From Symbiodinium natans (taxonomy: Eukaryota > Sar > Dinophyceae > Suessiales > Symbiodiniaceae): a stretch of 64,000 nucleotides of DNA. Positions within the stretch are counted from its first letter, which is position 1. Each line of letters begins with the position of its first letter. The DNA lies in assembly GCA_905221605.1 (NCBI GenBank), contig CAJNDS010001202.1, positions 94,854 to 158,853 on the forward strand, read 5' to 3'. A program made the position numbers and the translations under genes. Shown here piece by piece: positions 1 through 11,642 of this stretch. The notes beneath the pieces are model-generated. The model was not told the origin of the DNA. It made no database searches and saw nothing but the letters and a program-made list of their open reading frames with translations.

Positions 1-235
1 GAGAGGAGGGGGAGGAGGAGGAGGAGGAGGAGGAGGAGGAGGAGGAGGAGGAGGAGGAGAAGGAGAAGGAGAAGAAGGAGAAGGAGAAGGAGAAGGAGAA
101 GGAGAAGGAGAAGGAGAAGGAGAAGGAGCAGGAGGAGGAGAGGAGGAGGAGGAGGAGGAGGAGGAGGAGGAGGAGAAGGAGAAGGAGAGAAGGAGAAGGA
201 GAAGGAGAAGGAGAAGGAGAAGGAGAAGAACAACC
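1..235. repeat. GGA / GGAGAA purine microsatellite
   Basis: Uninterrupted all-purine tract on the + strand, first mostly GGA triplets, then GGAGAA hexamers, then GGA and GGAGAA again. It reaches the left edge, so its full length is unknown. Such tracts can form triplex DNA. ORFs read through it are Glu/Gly or Ser/Pro runs without coding meaning. Confidence 0.95.
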
Positions 236-1935
236 AGAAGAAGACGAAGAACAAGAATCAAGTCAACAACAATCTGAACAACCATAGCAAAAACAAGCAA
301 TAGCAATAATAAGCAGAGGAATAGTAATGATAATGCCTGCCCTCGTGAGGGAAGCAGAACCGAGCCCAGCAAGAGCACCACATCGCGGACACCACGGCCG
401 ACGAAACACGTCCTTCCGTCAGTGCAAAAACTTGCGACGCAATCGCTATCGACCACCATCTCCAGGTTTCCTCCACAGGAGTGGCGAAGACCGTCAAGAC
501 GAGCCTTCGGGCTTGCAGCTCATGTACCCATGCTTACAACGGATGGCAAAGCGAGCGCAGGGGTCCCGAGAGACGAAGGCAAAAATGCAAACATCTGGCA
601 CGAGCAGCAAGCACAAGAACGACACGGAGAGGGAGACCAAGACACAGCGAGGGGGACCAATGAGGAGGAGGAACAGGACTGGGACGAGGACGAGGACGAG
701 CACGACATCGAGGAGGAGCATCATGAGCACCACAAGACCCTCAGCACGACGAGCTCCTCGAGCGAGGGACAGGTTCCTTCTCTCCCAGCCACGAGAAGGA
801 ATTAGACATGTCAACGTGGTCTTCGAACCTCGAGCAGGTCGTGGATTCCTTCTTGCGGGGGCCGTCTCGGCTTCGTCTTTGTCTCGTATCTGTTGAACTG
901 CGTGATGAAGAGCTGTAGGTTATTCGGTACCCTGATGAAACAGACCCGTAGGCCTCTGCAGCTGGAGATGGCCCGCACAGAAGAATCCTAGACGCACGAG
1001 AGCTTGCCAGGCCTGCCGGGATCCACTGACAGGAGCGATGCCCCTGAAAACGATTCTGGAGAGCCAATTTGATAGTGGATGAGGGGGGCATGGATGTCGC
1101 TTCCAAGATCGAGCAACTTCCGTAGATGGCCAGCGACACACACCCAATGAGGGCAGACAACGTTGGACAAGCGAGCGTCGGACCGACAGACACAGCGGGG
1201 CTCGGCGACCGAGAGTCCTCCACGATAGGGTCCTCTACACTGAGCAGAAGAAGAGAAAGAGAAGAAGAGAAAGAACGAAAGACAGAGAAAAAGGAGGGCG
1301 ACTCTGCGCTGTGTAGAAAGAGAGCCAGCGATAGACCGCTCTCACCGGACTCGGGCGGGCCAGCCGCTGCAGCCTGCTCGCTAAGACTTTCATGCCCTTC
1401 GGCTCCAGAAGCGCGACAGTCCGCGAAAGCAGCCATACGTCGAAAGGGGAAGAGGGGAGCTTCCCGAAGCTCGGGACGGCGAGCGACTACCAGCGAGCCA
1501 GCGAAGGAAAAGGGGCAAGCTGGCCGAGCCAAACTGCCTTCTCGAGCGTGTCGGCGACCAACGCCAGATTGAGCCAGAGTTCGCCATCGAGACCATCACG
1601 CCGGGGCGGGGAAGTGCGACGCGGCTAATATACAAACCAAACGATTGTGCAAGCTTGATCTGATGCTGCCTCAGTCACGAACCACTGCAGAAGATGTTGA
1701 GAAGACGAACGAGTGAAGACTGTTCGAACTAACTGGGGTATGAGGCAACTCCTGCACATTCCTTGCCCACACGGTTCACGATTCCGTGTGTCGCCTATCT
1801 GCCAGGTGCGGCTCGGAGTAGCGCTGACAGCGAGGAGCAGGCGGAGAGCGAGGCCCGTTCTGTGAAAGCCTGTCGCCGAAGCCTCTGGCCGAAGCTCGCG
1901 GTCGAAGCCTTGCCTTGCGCATATCTTAGGGCTTG
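236..1935. other. No supportable gene
   Basis: Several overlapping ORFs exist on both strands (longest 741-1,532 minus, 263 codons; 1,126-1,572 plus, 148 codons with a charged Arg/Glu/Lys stretch). They overlap one another, are rich in Arg, Ser and Pro as expected of GC-biased non-coding sequence, and none carries a motif I recognise. I cannot choose between them. Confidence 0.5.
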
Positions 1936-1940
1936 AGGGC

Positions 1941-2429
1941 TTGGGATGGCTTGAGAAAGTCTCTGGCATGCAGGACACATTTTCTTTCTGTGCATCCACG
2001 GCATCGCAGTCCAAACTCTCCAGCGCCTCCTTCGATCGAATGGGCGACACCTCAAAAGCTGTTCGGAAGCTTTTTGCAACTCGGAGCGACATCACCCAGG
2101 TCTTGAAGAGGCTTCCGGCGCAAGCCCTCATGTCCCCAGGAGGATCTACGACTCAGACAGACACGATCCTCCGAGACATCTTTACCTCAGTGGCTGTGGC
2201 CGTGCCGGCATCCTTCCTCCCAAACAATGGGAGCGGCGCGAGTCAAGGGAGCCAAGGGAGCCAAGGGAGCCAAGCGGGGCCCAGCATGGTGGGCCTTGCC
2301 ACCGGCTACCAGTACAGCGAGAGGCCCTACAATCTCTCTCGGGTCCAAACCACGCTGAACATCAAAGTGGCCATGCCACAAGCTGGAGGCTCTCCTGCGG
2401 AGCTGGCTGTGCAGCCACTCGGACTTTGA
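1941..2429 (+). CDS. Candidate exon, unknown protein
   Basis: Open frame of 162 codons on the + strand, ending at a TGA. The translation is balanced in composition, unlike the overlapping minus frames: a helical stretch (MGDTSKAVRKLFATRSDI), a Gly/Ser/Gln repeat from a 9-bp DNA repeat, then a tail ending in AVQPLGL. No family is recognised. The first in-frame ATG is at 1,947 or later (the frame opens upstream), so the true start may be a splice acceptor. It could be an exon of a + strand gene; coding status is uncertain. Confidence 0.3.
   Translation: MGWLEKVSGMQDTFSFCASTASQSKLSSASFDRMGDTSKAVRKLFATRSDITQVLKRLPAQALMSPGGSTTQTDTILRDIFTSVAVAVPASFLPNNGSGASQGSQGSQGSQAGPSMVGLATGYQYSERPYNLSRVQTTLNIKVAMPQAGGSPAELAVQPLGL
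2243..2275. repeat. GGGAGCCAA short tandem repeat
   Basis: A 9-bp unit repeated about three and a half times inside the 1,941-2,429 open frame, giving a Gly-Ser-Gln tripeptide repeat there. Confidence 0.85.
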
Positions 2430-4250
2430 GAACCCTCTCCCCCTCTGCACCCTTGCTTCCCGAGACAGTCAGCAAAAGAGTGCTCTGTCCATGTGTCTCG
2501 ACAGCCATCTGCCTCTGCATCCGAGGCTGTGCAACCTCTCTGATTCAGAGCCCTCAGCCGTGGAGGCGTTCTCCGCATGGAGCGACCTCGCTGCTGCACC
2601 TTCTGCCGCACTGGTCTCTTCGAATCTCTCTGAATCTCTCTCCGTGTTGGCAAAAACGGATTATGTATGATTGTGCTGGACTCATTGGCTTCCTAAGGCC
2701 CTGCCCCTGCGCTTCAATGACTCGGCGCTCAGGGTCCGACGGCGGCATCTGAAAAAGGCAAAAGAAGCCTTGCGCTCGCTTCCAAGAGGATAGGGATCGT
2801 TTTCCCAGGCTGCTGGAAGTTTTGGGCCAAAGTGCCTCAAATGCCTTAATGTGTACAAATGTGGCCAAAGCCCAGCCCGCATTCTGCACCACAGCAAAAA
2901 TTGAGTGGCCAGAGCTATCGTGCTCAATCTCCGTTGAACTGGCATAAAGCTACCGTATGAACAGGTAGCTTCTACAACCGCTTCGTGTGCGCAGTTTTCA
3001 GTCAGCCAGCAGATATTCCGAAACAGCAGCTCTGAGTAGCCATCTCTGCAGCGCATGTGGTTTCAGAAGTCTTCGCTTTTCAATGCTTGCGTTGGCAGAT
3101 GCAGAATTCGATCTAGATGCCGCTGCAGTCACCCAGGACAGCATAGGTTCGCAACACAAGAGGTTGAGCAGTTGAAATTCTGCAGAAGTCTTGGTTGGCA
3201 TTCGCAAGGCTCCACTCTGCTTGTACGTCAAGCACGTCAAGCGATACAGCCCCAGTGCGGATCAGACCGGCACAAACACAAGCAGTCAAAGCATGCGAGA
3301 GCCAGTGTAAGGCCAAAGTCGGAGGAGAGGCAGCGCCGATTCGTTCTGCTGCTCTTTTTTAAACGGGCGCAGTTCCATCGTTTCAGTCGGCAGCGCCCAA
3401 AATTTGTGCAAATGCACTCGTGTCTGAGAAGGCAGCCCCCCAACCTCAACACTTGATTCTTGCGGTGTAACTTGATGACCTAGCAAGGCGCATGTCAGGA
3501 ATATCATGCAAAAATGGCTCGGCCGTTTTGGCTCCAAGGTCTGCAACCCAGAAGCGTTCCTTATTCTGCCTTGGGGTCTCTGACCGCGTCCCATCCAGAA
3601 AAGGCATTTCCCTGAAAATCCAGCAGGGTGGACCCTTCGAGAACCCTCGTTGTGAGTCTCCCTCCATGCATTCCTGTGCACAAGGGTCTGCTCCGCTGGA
3701 GGCATGCTGCGCTCCGCGATATCCTTGCCCCAGAACCACTCACACCGTTCCTCCAAGTTCCTCTTGGTGACATTGAACCGGGTGAACTGCGGCAAAGCCG
3801 ACAGGCGCATGTAAAGATTGCTACGAAGACCAAACAGTAGGCGACCGGCGAGAACTGAATTCCCCTTCACTGGTCCGGCGAGTTCCTTTCAAGAACCTGG
3901 GCCTCATGCACCTCCCGAATACAGGGGTCCCTCGATGTGGTTCAGTGAACATCAGCGCGCAGGAGTTCGGCGCTCGCGGCAAGATCTTTGCAGAACAGGT
4001 CCGCAACACCTTGGTACTGATAGGGCTGCGCACGGCTGAATAAGCAGCCGAGATTTGCCGCAGCAGAGTGGACCCCGGGCCCATGGCAGGCATCAACGCG
4101 CTTAATAAGATCAGTTCTTTTTTGGTGGGTCAAACAAAGGGGGCATATACCAACGTATTACGGAAGAGAAGACGACAGCCCCCACAGTCAGCTGGCTGGT
4201 TCCACGCTCAAGCAAAGCACGGTGCCTTCACCCCAAAACAGATGACGGAT
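2430..4250. other. No confident gene
   Basis: ORFs occur on both strands. The longest (3,286-3,870 minus, 194 codons) has no recognised domain and no supporting splice signals. A spliced-leader-like string lies at 3,521-3,537 on the + strand and is treated as a separate observation. Confidence 0.45.
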
Positions 4251-4261
4251 GATGACGGAAC

Positions 4262-4390
4262 CCCTCCCCGACGCGCGCGTAACTATCGCACAATGCTGGC
4301 CGCGGCTCAGCAACGATGCTTCGGTTCATGGTGTTTCTTCAAAGCTGATGTCACAAAGGCTCACAGGCGCATGCAGGTCTTTACAGGAAG
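4262..4390 (+). mobile_element. Reverse-transcriptase relic (motif A only)
   Basis: The frame 4,068-4,478 contains CFFKADVTKAHRRMQV at about 4,330-4,377. The string ADVTKAHRR matches the catalytic-Asp motif A region of a dinoflagellate retroelement RT group that typically reads FK-D-SKAHRR-KV (from memory). Upstream residues (NYRTMLAAAQQRCFGSW) fit the stretch before motif A. Downstream RT motifs are not seen and the frame degenerates into low-complexity sequence, so this is a fragment. The RT class differs from the 20-kb element, which reads LDGRNAYDSMSR at the same place. Confidence 0.5.
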
Positions 4391-4479
4391 GAAGTGCAGG
4401 AAGGCGAATGTGAGGAAGAACCCGAAGGCCAATGCTCATCCAAGCTGTAGTGTGACCCCCCCTCCCCGAGGGTTTTGAT

Positions 4480-6735
4480 TTGCTTGCAAGCTTGGGGCCG
4501 AAGGCTGGAAGTGACTGGAAGTGTAAGGCCCGCCAATTGTGTCCCCGTCTCAATCCTATCATCCCCCGACTTGGCAACAGGAGCCGGAGAGAGCATGTCT
4601 AAGACCAGAGCCTTCAAACTTCAGACCACACAACCTACTCGTAAAAGGAATGCTCTGGGTGTCGAGATTAGTTGTCGCTTGCCTGCACGCTTGTGGTGGC
4701 CATTTTCGTGATTTATCTGACGTTATTTGTGATTTTCACAGCGAGACAATCATGGGGACCAAACTCATCACGGCTGTGATTCATTGACCGGCACGTACAA
4801 GTCGAAGTCAACAAGCCGCCAAGCTTTGAGGCTGCCTTCACCTTGAGTGTCAGATGTCATCCAAAATGAAGCCGGAACGGCCAGTCTGCAGAATTGCGTG
4901 CATGAAAGCTTTCGGATTTTGGATCGGGGCACAAAATTTCATGAGGAACAACCCTCAAGTGTTGAATGGTCAAAACTCGGATCTCCAACGAAAGCCAAGA
5001 TAGTAGAGTTCGCTTCAAGCCATCAAAACAGTTCGGTGAACTTCGACTGATGATGACGATAAGGAAATCTGGATAGAGACCAGTACACTTCGGTTGCTTA
5101 CCCATGCAGAGTCGTGTGCACAAGTGGCTGTGGCATACTGGTCGGTGCACCGCCGAAAAGGCTCGTATACATGTAAGAGCCGTGTGCTTTGCTGGGTCAA
5201 CTTATTTGTGACAGCAGCTATCATTCCACAGAGTAGATCCAGATTCCATGGATGCTGTAGTTCTGGCTCTGGCACTTGGTGGATAAACTTTCTGCCATTA
5301 TTTTACATTCACCGGATTTACCCGCTCGGACGGACCCTGAGATTGCAGAATGATGGCTTGAAGGCTTCATGTTTCTTCAATGGTCAGCATGACCGAAGGT
5401 GGGCATGTGCTTGTTGACTTCCGCTTAGCCAGCCCAATTCGTCTCATGCGTCTTTTGCGCCGAACACGAATTTTGTGATCCCGACTCAGGAGAGAATTGG
5501 AGAGAACGTCAAGGATGGGAACCGTCCAGCCATTATCCGCCATGGCGCTATGGCTCGAATGGCAGGCGCAGAAGAAGGCATCTCAGCTCGACCGCATCTG
5601 TTGCACCGGGCTTGTTTACTTTCACCTTGAGATTCGTGAGTTGCACCTGACAGGTCGAGACAAGGCCCCAGAAGTCTAGCGAGGCCAGAGCTAATGAGCG
5701 TGAAGCAACTCTACTTGCCAGATGGTATACTGGTGTTTCTATGGGTCTTGTCAGTCCGGGAGCCGGGCAATCAGCTCTGGGTCCTGCACCCCAGGCCCTG
5801 AGCTCTAAGCCTGGAACGTATGCGATTGCATCACGTGTAATCCGCTCTGCACACACCTGCACACACACACACACAAAACCCGTGCTGCCTTCACATCACT
5901 GCCGCTGGACATCCATATTGTATTTCGCAAGAATGTGCTAGCTGTATGAGTAGCGGATGCCTGGGGCTGAATTTGCCAACTTTGCATTCTAGGTCAACTT
6001 CAGGTGCTTAAGATGGATGCAGATTGAGTTCTTGTGTTCACGACTTACCGAGTGCAACTCCAAGCGCCTAAGAAGGAACCACCGCAATGTAGAGCACGTG
6101 TCCAGCATGCGGTTCTTGGGGAACATAGGTTGTGTGCGCATGAAGAGTGGAGTCGTTAGCCAGAACTCGCATGGTCGTGAGCATAGTCCTAGCGCACATG
6201 GGTAACTTATAGAAACAGTGGGAAGACATTGTCTCAAGTTTGATCAAATTTGTAGAGGGTTGAGCCGTGAATAGGCTTGGTCAGATCAGCACTCAGCTCG
6301 ACAATAGCCGCGGTTTGACTCGACATGCTGCCTTTGCCCGCCTTGCAAGGAGTTACTGTGCCATAACTTCAGCCTGGAGGGTCCCATAGACTACATGCGG
6401 GCAGGCTCCAAGGAGGCCGAAAAGACACTCAAGTCAAGCGCGTGCTGGAGAGTCCCAACATGTAGCATGTTAAATCAGCGGTTGGTGTCGTCTCCTGCCT
6501 TTGCCGTTGTGTTGGCACGTAGTCGCCTGCCACCAAGCATGCCGCATCATGCAGGTTGCAGCCTGCTACTTTGGCACCGGTAGCTTGGTGCGATGAGTTC
6601 TGACAAAGATTTGTTATACTTCCCGGACACGAGAGATCGAAGATCAATGTGATCACATCGGTTTTCTTTGTGTCTGTGTGTCTGTGTGTGCGCGCGTGCG
6701 CGAAATTTTCAGGCGCAAACTTGCTGCTCATGGGG
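4480..6735. other. Gene-poor stretch
   Basis: Only short ORFs of ambiguous strand. A CA microsatellite lies at 5,850-5,877 and a TG/CG run at 6,670-6,700. I see no exon with both a plausible acceptor and donor. Confidence 0.45.
5850..5877. repeat. CA dinucleotide microsatellite
   Basis: ACAC run with one interruption. Confidence 0.8.
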
Positions 6736-6737
6736 CC

Positions 6738-7617
6738 GAAGTGGAATGCCCGCGGCTAAATTCACCAAATCACTGGGTGAGCTGAGCAAGTTTGCAAGTT
6801 TTCTGCACTCTTTGGGTGTTGAATTCAGTTCAACAGCTACTCAGGTGGTCAAAGACTACATTGACCTTTCGCATTTGAAGGTCTCAGTGATGGGTCCTAT
6901 GGTGTGTCTTTCCGGAGGCCGCTCGGAGTCCTTGATTTTCTTTTGGGACTTCCCGTTCCAACAAGTATTTTGCTAGGAAAAACCAGAAATCGTGGGACAC
7001 ACTGCTGAGTGAGGACAAGACATTGTACTGCGGCTTTTCCTCTCATCCACTTCTGATGCCGACAAGTGGGCAGAGATTCTCACAGCATCTCAGCAGCATG
7101 GTTCCTTGACAGACAGTGCTCGATGTGCTCGCAGAGCCCACTAGCAAACTGACCAAGATGATTGTCCAGGCTGCCAGCTTCAAACGTGCTTCTGACAAGT
7201 GGCCTCCCCATTTGTGGATGGGATGGGCTGTCCAGTCTTGGGCAAGTCGCAGGAAGATGGGAACACCAGTGAAGTGCAAGTGAAAGACATATTGAACACG
7301 ATTGAGGTACGTAGCACACTTGGACATCAAGATGCAGAAGCAGCAGAAGGCTCCTCTTGAGAGGGCTCCTTATGAGAAGGCTCCCCACCTCCCAACGAAG
7401 ACAACGAAGTCCAGGCTGCTCGCAGGGCACAGCAAGCCGCTTCGTTTGGTGCCTTCGTGGAAAGGCTGTGCTCATCCAGGCCACGGCCCTCAAATTTCCT
7501 TCAAAGCTCCGCTCTGCCGCTCTTGCCAGTGTCACGGCAGGCCCCACCCAACAAACTGCAAGTAACTTCAAAGTTTGCAGAGCTGCCAGGTCTGCAGCTG
7601 CAGCTGAAGCGCGCTTG
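6738..7617 (+). CDS. Exon cluster of an unknown + strand gene
   Basis: Four coding-like stretches lie in order. (1) About 6,738-6,900: KFTKSLGELSKFASFLHSLG, helical, then VVKDYIDLSHLKVSVMG. (2) About 7,012-7,146, opening after GAG: DIVLRLFLSSTSDADKWAEI. (3) 7,170-7,268, acceptor TTGTCCAG and donor GTGAAG, exactly 33 codons in phase 0: AASFKRASDKWPPHLWMG followed by a Trp/Arg-rich tail. (4) 7,377-7,617: NEDNEVQAARRAQQAASFG onward to a TGA. Joins between them are not all resolved. The protein is not recognised; it is helical with many Ala, Lys and Arg. A 235-codon minus ORF (7,080-7,787) covers the same DNA but has no splice support and reads as an antisense shadow. Confidence 0.4.
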
Positions 7618-8655
7618 AAAGCCGTGCTTCCATCGTGACACGGCAGCACTTTTGTGATATTCGCTAATAAAGGCTCGATGCTTGGACCCCGAGGCACAAT
7701 GCCCCACTTCCAATTCCAGGGGTGCGGGGCTCGTGCGATTCGCATGTCTTGCAGAGCGGCAGATTCTCTCCCGTTTCCCGTTTCCATTCAGGAACACCAT
7801 GTCTACCCCGCTCGGTTCTACCTGAAGGACCTCAAAACGGAGGCCATGGCCTCTATTAACATGCCTTGCATGTTTCCTCGTGTTTCCTCATGTTGCCTCC
7901 AGAGACCAGAGACGCCCATCTTGCCGAATCTTTCTTCTGGACTACGTACGCCCAGGGTGCTGGCCGAGTATGCATCCACGGGGATACCCTGATCATGCAG
8001 TGGGCAGAGCGTGGTCAGGTCAGGGACTGGTTGCAAGAGCGGCAATGCTGCTATTTGCTGCTGTTAGTTTGCCAGAGCATGCCTGTCACAAGATGTATGG
8101 AAGGTCTTGCGGAGAGCGGCCGTCCTGACGGGTCATGCCCTAATGTCTTGCTGTAAGAAATGGGAAGCTGGTGGTGTTGGTGATTCAGATTGTGTCTCAC
8201 TTCTGTGCCAAGGTGCAACAGCGACAACTGCCACTTTCATGGTCTCAGTTGGGTTCTCAATCCACAGCTGAGATGTCACTCGCGACGGAGAACACAACCA
8301 TCAAGCGAGCATGCGTGTGTACACACATACACCCTCATCTTTCCCGGAAACGGGCCCCCCGACTTTGAAGCGGGACACGGCTGGGCAGGCAGTTGGCACG
8401 AGAGATGGGGAAAATGCAAAACACGAGCATCCAAAAAGAGCCTCCTGAGACATCGAAAGTGCCTCACTCTGCCCCACATTCTTTCAGCTCTTTCGGGGCT
8501 CGGCCCCCGCTTCTCTGAGGCTTCAAAAAAGCTGGGGGAAACCAAAGCCGGGGGGGCCAGGCCTTCGCTTTGATTTGGAAAGGTGCGTTCGCCTCGAAGG
8601 GATGCGGACCAAGACGGGACCTTCCCTTTAATTCTTTTCCAAAAGAAACAGAGGC
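7618..8655. other. No confident gene
   Basis: Short overlapping ORFs on both strands without recognised motifs or clear splice borders. The 3' end runs into a CT microsatellite. Confidence 0.4.
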
Positions 8656-8661
8656 TGAGTG

Positions 8662-8720
8662 TGTCTCTCTCTCTCTCCCCCTCTCTCTCTCTCTCTCTCT
8701 CTCCCTCCCTCCCTCCCTCT
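8662..8720. repeat. CT microsatellite
   Basis: CT dinucleotides then CCCT tetranucleotides on the + strand. It lies about 45 bp before the acceptor of the next exon candidate and may act as a long pyrimidine tract. Confidence 0.9.
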
Positions 8721-8765
8721 GCAGAGAAGGACCCCGGCTCAGTCGGATATCGCATCTGTTTTCAG

Positions 8766-9200
8766 TTGGTGATGCGCTCGCGTGGCATCGACGCTGCCTT
8801 GCTGTTCGAGTGCAGCATCTTCGGTGGCTGCGGTTATGATGCCTTCCCTTTTGTTCTTGGCCAGCGGCAAATGACGTTGAGCATGTCCAGTTTCCACCGC
8901 GTCACCGCAGAGTATCGCCGAGAAAGCGCTGATCCACATAAGGAGCAAACAACAAACCCCCCACAGCTTGTCAAGCAACAGGAACAAGCGACATGCCCAA
9001 GGCCCCAAGTTGAGAGCGTATTCTGCGGTGACGTTTTCTCGGTAAAATTGCACAGCGGTACCTTCAATCATGAGGGGAAGCAAGCAACAGGGCACTGCCG
9101 CCCGGGTTTTCAAAGCATGACGCTAACAGGTTGTTGCGCAGCACGGCAATTTTGTCAAATGAATGTGCTATGGGCATCTATGGACCGTCTCGAGCCTTGA
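8766..9200 (+). CDS. Exon candidate, unknown protein
   Basis: An acceptor (CTGTTTTCAG) after a pyrimidine-rich region opens a frame of about 144 codons to a TGA at 9,198. It begins LVMRSRGIDAALLFECSIFG and continues GGCGYDAFPFVLGQRQMTLS, then a hydrophilic stretch with many Gln, Lys and Cys. The true 3' border may lie before the stop. Composition is protein-like in this frame only. No domain is recognised. Confidence 0.45.
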   Translation: MVMRSRGIDAALLFECSIFGGCGYDAFPFVLGQRQMTLSMSSFHRVTAEYRRESADPHKEQTTNPPQLVKQQEQATCPRPQVESVFCGDVFSVKLHSGTFNHEGKQATGHCRPGFQSMTLTGCCAARQFCQMNVLWASMDRLEP

Positions 9201-9658
9201 GTCTAGGGCCTCACAGACATCAAGCAGCAGAACGGCCAACCACTGGCACGATGGCTTGAGCAGCACGGAACTGGCTTCCGTACATTGTTCGGGTTCGAAC
9301 CTGATAGTTTGCGACGCCCAGAACTTCAAAGCGTCCTATCCTTTTGGACCTTCGGAATCCGCCGGGGTGCGTAAACTGCTTATGGATCCTAAGGAACCTT
9401 TGAGCTCCTAGTAGAATCTTGTATTGCCATGCCATCAATTTGCTTTTGGCCAGTGTACACAAAAGGTCGCAAAAAGCTGGCACCTGAAACAAAAGCCGCA
9501 AGCAAAAAAAGGGGTCAATCACGTAGCGGAAAAAGGTGTGCTGAGGAACCCTTGTCGGGCGTGTATCCTTTCTGGGCAAAATGGCGTATCAGGAACACCC
9601 GAACTTGGGTGCACATGAACACGTGGGGGCAGGGGTCAGGGTTTGAGAGATGTCACAG

Positions 9659-9895
9659 GCATACATTCGCGCTCGCATGTTTGATCACGGACACGTGAGA
9701 GCGCATCCTGTCACTCCCTGGGACAATGCCGAGGTTCGTGGAGCGAACGGGCTTGCCATGGTTCGGCTGTGGATGAACGATGCGGAGGAGGCAGAAATGG
9801 AATCAACTTTCTCTCCGTCACATCTGCTGGGCAATTTTTCTCAACATGATCTTCATGTGCAGGCAGAAGAAATGGCAAAGGCCATTGAGGAGAGC
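9659..9895 (+). CDS. Exon candidate, helical protein
   Basis: Acceptor TGTCACAG and a possible donor GTGTTT bound 79 complete codons (phase 0 at both ends). The translation holds an acidic amphipathic region: LAMVRLWMNDAEEAEMESTF, then HDLHVQAEEMAKAIEESVF. The frame stays open to 10,024, so a later donor (GTTTGG after TCCTCA) is also possible. Likely an internal exon of the same + strand series; no family is recognised. Confidence 0.45.
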
Positions 9896-11165
9896 GTGTT
9901 TTCCTCAGTTTGGTGGCTTTTGGTTGCGTTCGACCCTGCTCATATCGATAGACGGCGTGAGCCGAGGCCAAGGCTTCTGCTGACTTGCTCCATCGTAAGC
10001 CTGCGCCGAGTGCCTCCACCATGAGGCACGCATTTCTGAGTATGATGTAAGTTCCATGTGGTGTAGGCTTGCCTCCATTTCATGGCCCGTACAAAGCTTG
10101 GGCTAACGGATGCGTCCTGAAATGTCGTGAAAAGTGCGATGCTTTTGAGATGAATGGAAGCTTGCCCCCGAGCCGGGGCCACCAATTGTGGGGGCTTTGC
10201 CTTAGCCGGAAATCATCCCCGTGCTCTCCGCAATTCTCCACATTCCAACCTTTTTTCAACACATTTCAGGCGACAGATGGGCGCGGCCGCTGTTGCTGTC
10301 TGCAGTTGTGCGCTGCAGGTGCGAAGTGGTGTGCTTCAGTAGCTGATGCTTGCCTCTGTCACCGTGGGATGCATGTCATACGTCTTTAAATCATAAGCTA
10401 GGCGTGAACATGTCCTCATCAATGTGCCCATCAGTCAACCAATGCGAAACCTGCGCGAGGCACCTTGGACAGTGCCCCGAGCCATCTACCGAACATTGAC
10501 CTGCTCTGCAGGCTCTAGCGAGAAGCCAAGGCGCACCGCTTTGTCTTAAGCTCTTGCTTGTGACGAGGCACAACTAGGTGCAGCCGGGTTACACATGCCT
10601 TACACTATCCCTTCCATTGTGAACTCCGTATCTTTCCTTCAATTGCGCATAGCCATGATATGTGCATCGGACATCCAGCATGCCATGGCTGCCAAGTCAA
10701 AGCGCATGCCAGTACGAAGACTGGCCGCATTGAGAACGGCTTGTTCTGCTTGGACGGCAAGTGCCATGTTCTGTTCCACAAGGATGCAGACACTTGTCAT
10801 CACTGATCTGATCAGAGTTGTTCGGGGTCAGATTTACAGGAATTTGAAGATTCGTGGCCATGTGGTCTCCAAGTTTGTAGCAGCACTCACAGGGTTTCAG
10901 CAGATAGCAACGCCACTCTTTCGACCAGTCAGTGTTCGCACGTGTTGTTAACCTGAGCATCATGCTGGTTCGTGGGGATCTGGGGTCCTTCGTTGTGCTT
11001 TGCCACTTTCGCCGGAGTTCCTCAGAACTTGAGCACTTCGAATGCTTAGGTTGCTCGGGCCTGCCATGCCACGCTTCGCGAAGACATGTTGTGGTTTGGG
11101 GAGAGGGCCAGCGTGAGCGACCAGGTGCCCATCAAAAAGATCCTGTGTACAGTTACCATGACATC
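9896..11165. other. Ambiguous region
   Basis: 10,069-10,389 (plus) and 10,595-10,951 (plus) are open but compete with other frames. Around 10,690-10,800 a Cys/His-rich reading GRIENGLFCLDGKCHVLFH lies in a second + frame. No reading has decisive splice support. Confidence 0.35.
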
Positions 11166-11173
11166 GCAGCTCG

Positions 11174-11262
11174 GTCCCTCTCTCACTCTCTCTCTCTCTG
11201 ACTCTCTCTCTCTCTCTCTGTTTTTTTTTTTGTCTCTCTCCCTCTCTCTCTCTACCCTTCCC
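11174..11262. repeat. CT-rich microsatellite with T11 run
   Basis: CTCTCT with ACTC and GACT interruptions, an 11-T run, then CT again. On the minus strand it is translated as Arg/Glu repeats, which I disregard. Confidence 0.9.
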
Positions 11263-11365
11263 CCCTTCTGGTAGAGATTCTTTTGGCGTCGTCCGTGGCC
11301 TCTTCGCTCGTTGTACGGACACTTTGGCATCCATGGTCCAATGTAGATAGTATATTTCGGGGAAG

Positions 11366-11584
11366 GTGCTCAGCGTGATCGGCGCCACCGCCGCGGCTGT
11401 CGATGACATGGTGGCCATCTATGCGCCGAACGGAGATGTCCACAGGCAAAGGGGGATACATCTTCCCGACACGTTGTATGGTGGCTTTTCGCACCTCAAA
11501 ACCGGCAAGGAAGGGGGGGATATGGCGGGATACTCTGGGGCTGCGAGCTGCGAGCTTTGGAGCGTTGGGATCAGCTCCAGGAAA
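11366..11584 (+). CDS. Exon candidate with strong GTAAGT donor
   Basis: The frame opens after GGGGAAG and runs exactly 73 codons to a consensus donor (GGAAA|GTAAGT). It begins VLSVIGATAAAVDDMVAIYA, then NGDVHRQRGIHLPDTLYGGF, and ends GISSRK. The VDDMVAIY and LPDTLYGGFSHL segments look like folded-protein sequence. No family is recognised. A minus frame across the same DNA (11,252-11,494) lacks splice support. The next open stretch (11,643-11,840, LTYLLTEGGWVYKGKKWK) may be another exon, but its acceptor is in a different phase. Confidence 0.5.
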
Positions 11585-11642
11585 GTAAGTATGCCACCGA
11601 AGTAGAGGTTATTGAAGCAAGTAAGTCAGTTGGTGCCTCCAG

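Noticed and set aside
741-1532. 263-codon minus-strand ORF
   Set aside because: Ser/Pro/Arg-rich, competes with a + ORF, no motif and no splice signals.
7080-7787. 235-codon minus-strand ORF
   Set aside because: Overlaps four + strand stretches, one of which is bounded by an acceptor and donor with exact phase; no motif on the minus side.
8276-8755. 159-codon minus ORF with Arg/Glu run
   Set aside because: The run comes from the CT microsatellite, and the rest has no protein-like character.
9288-9302. tRNA T-arm-like GGTTCGAACC string
   Set aside because: No acceptor stem, D-arm or anticodon arm can be fitted in the upstream 60 bases.
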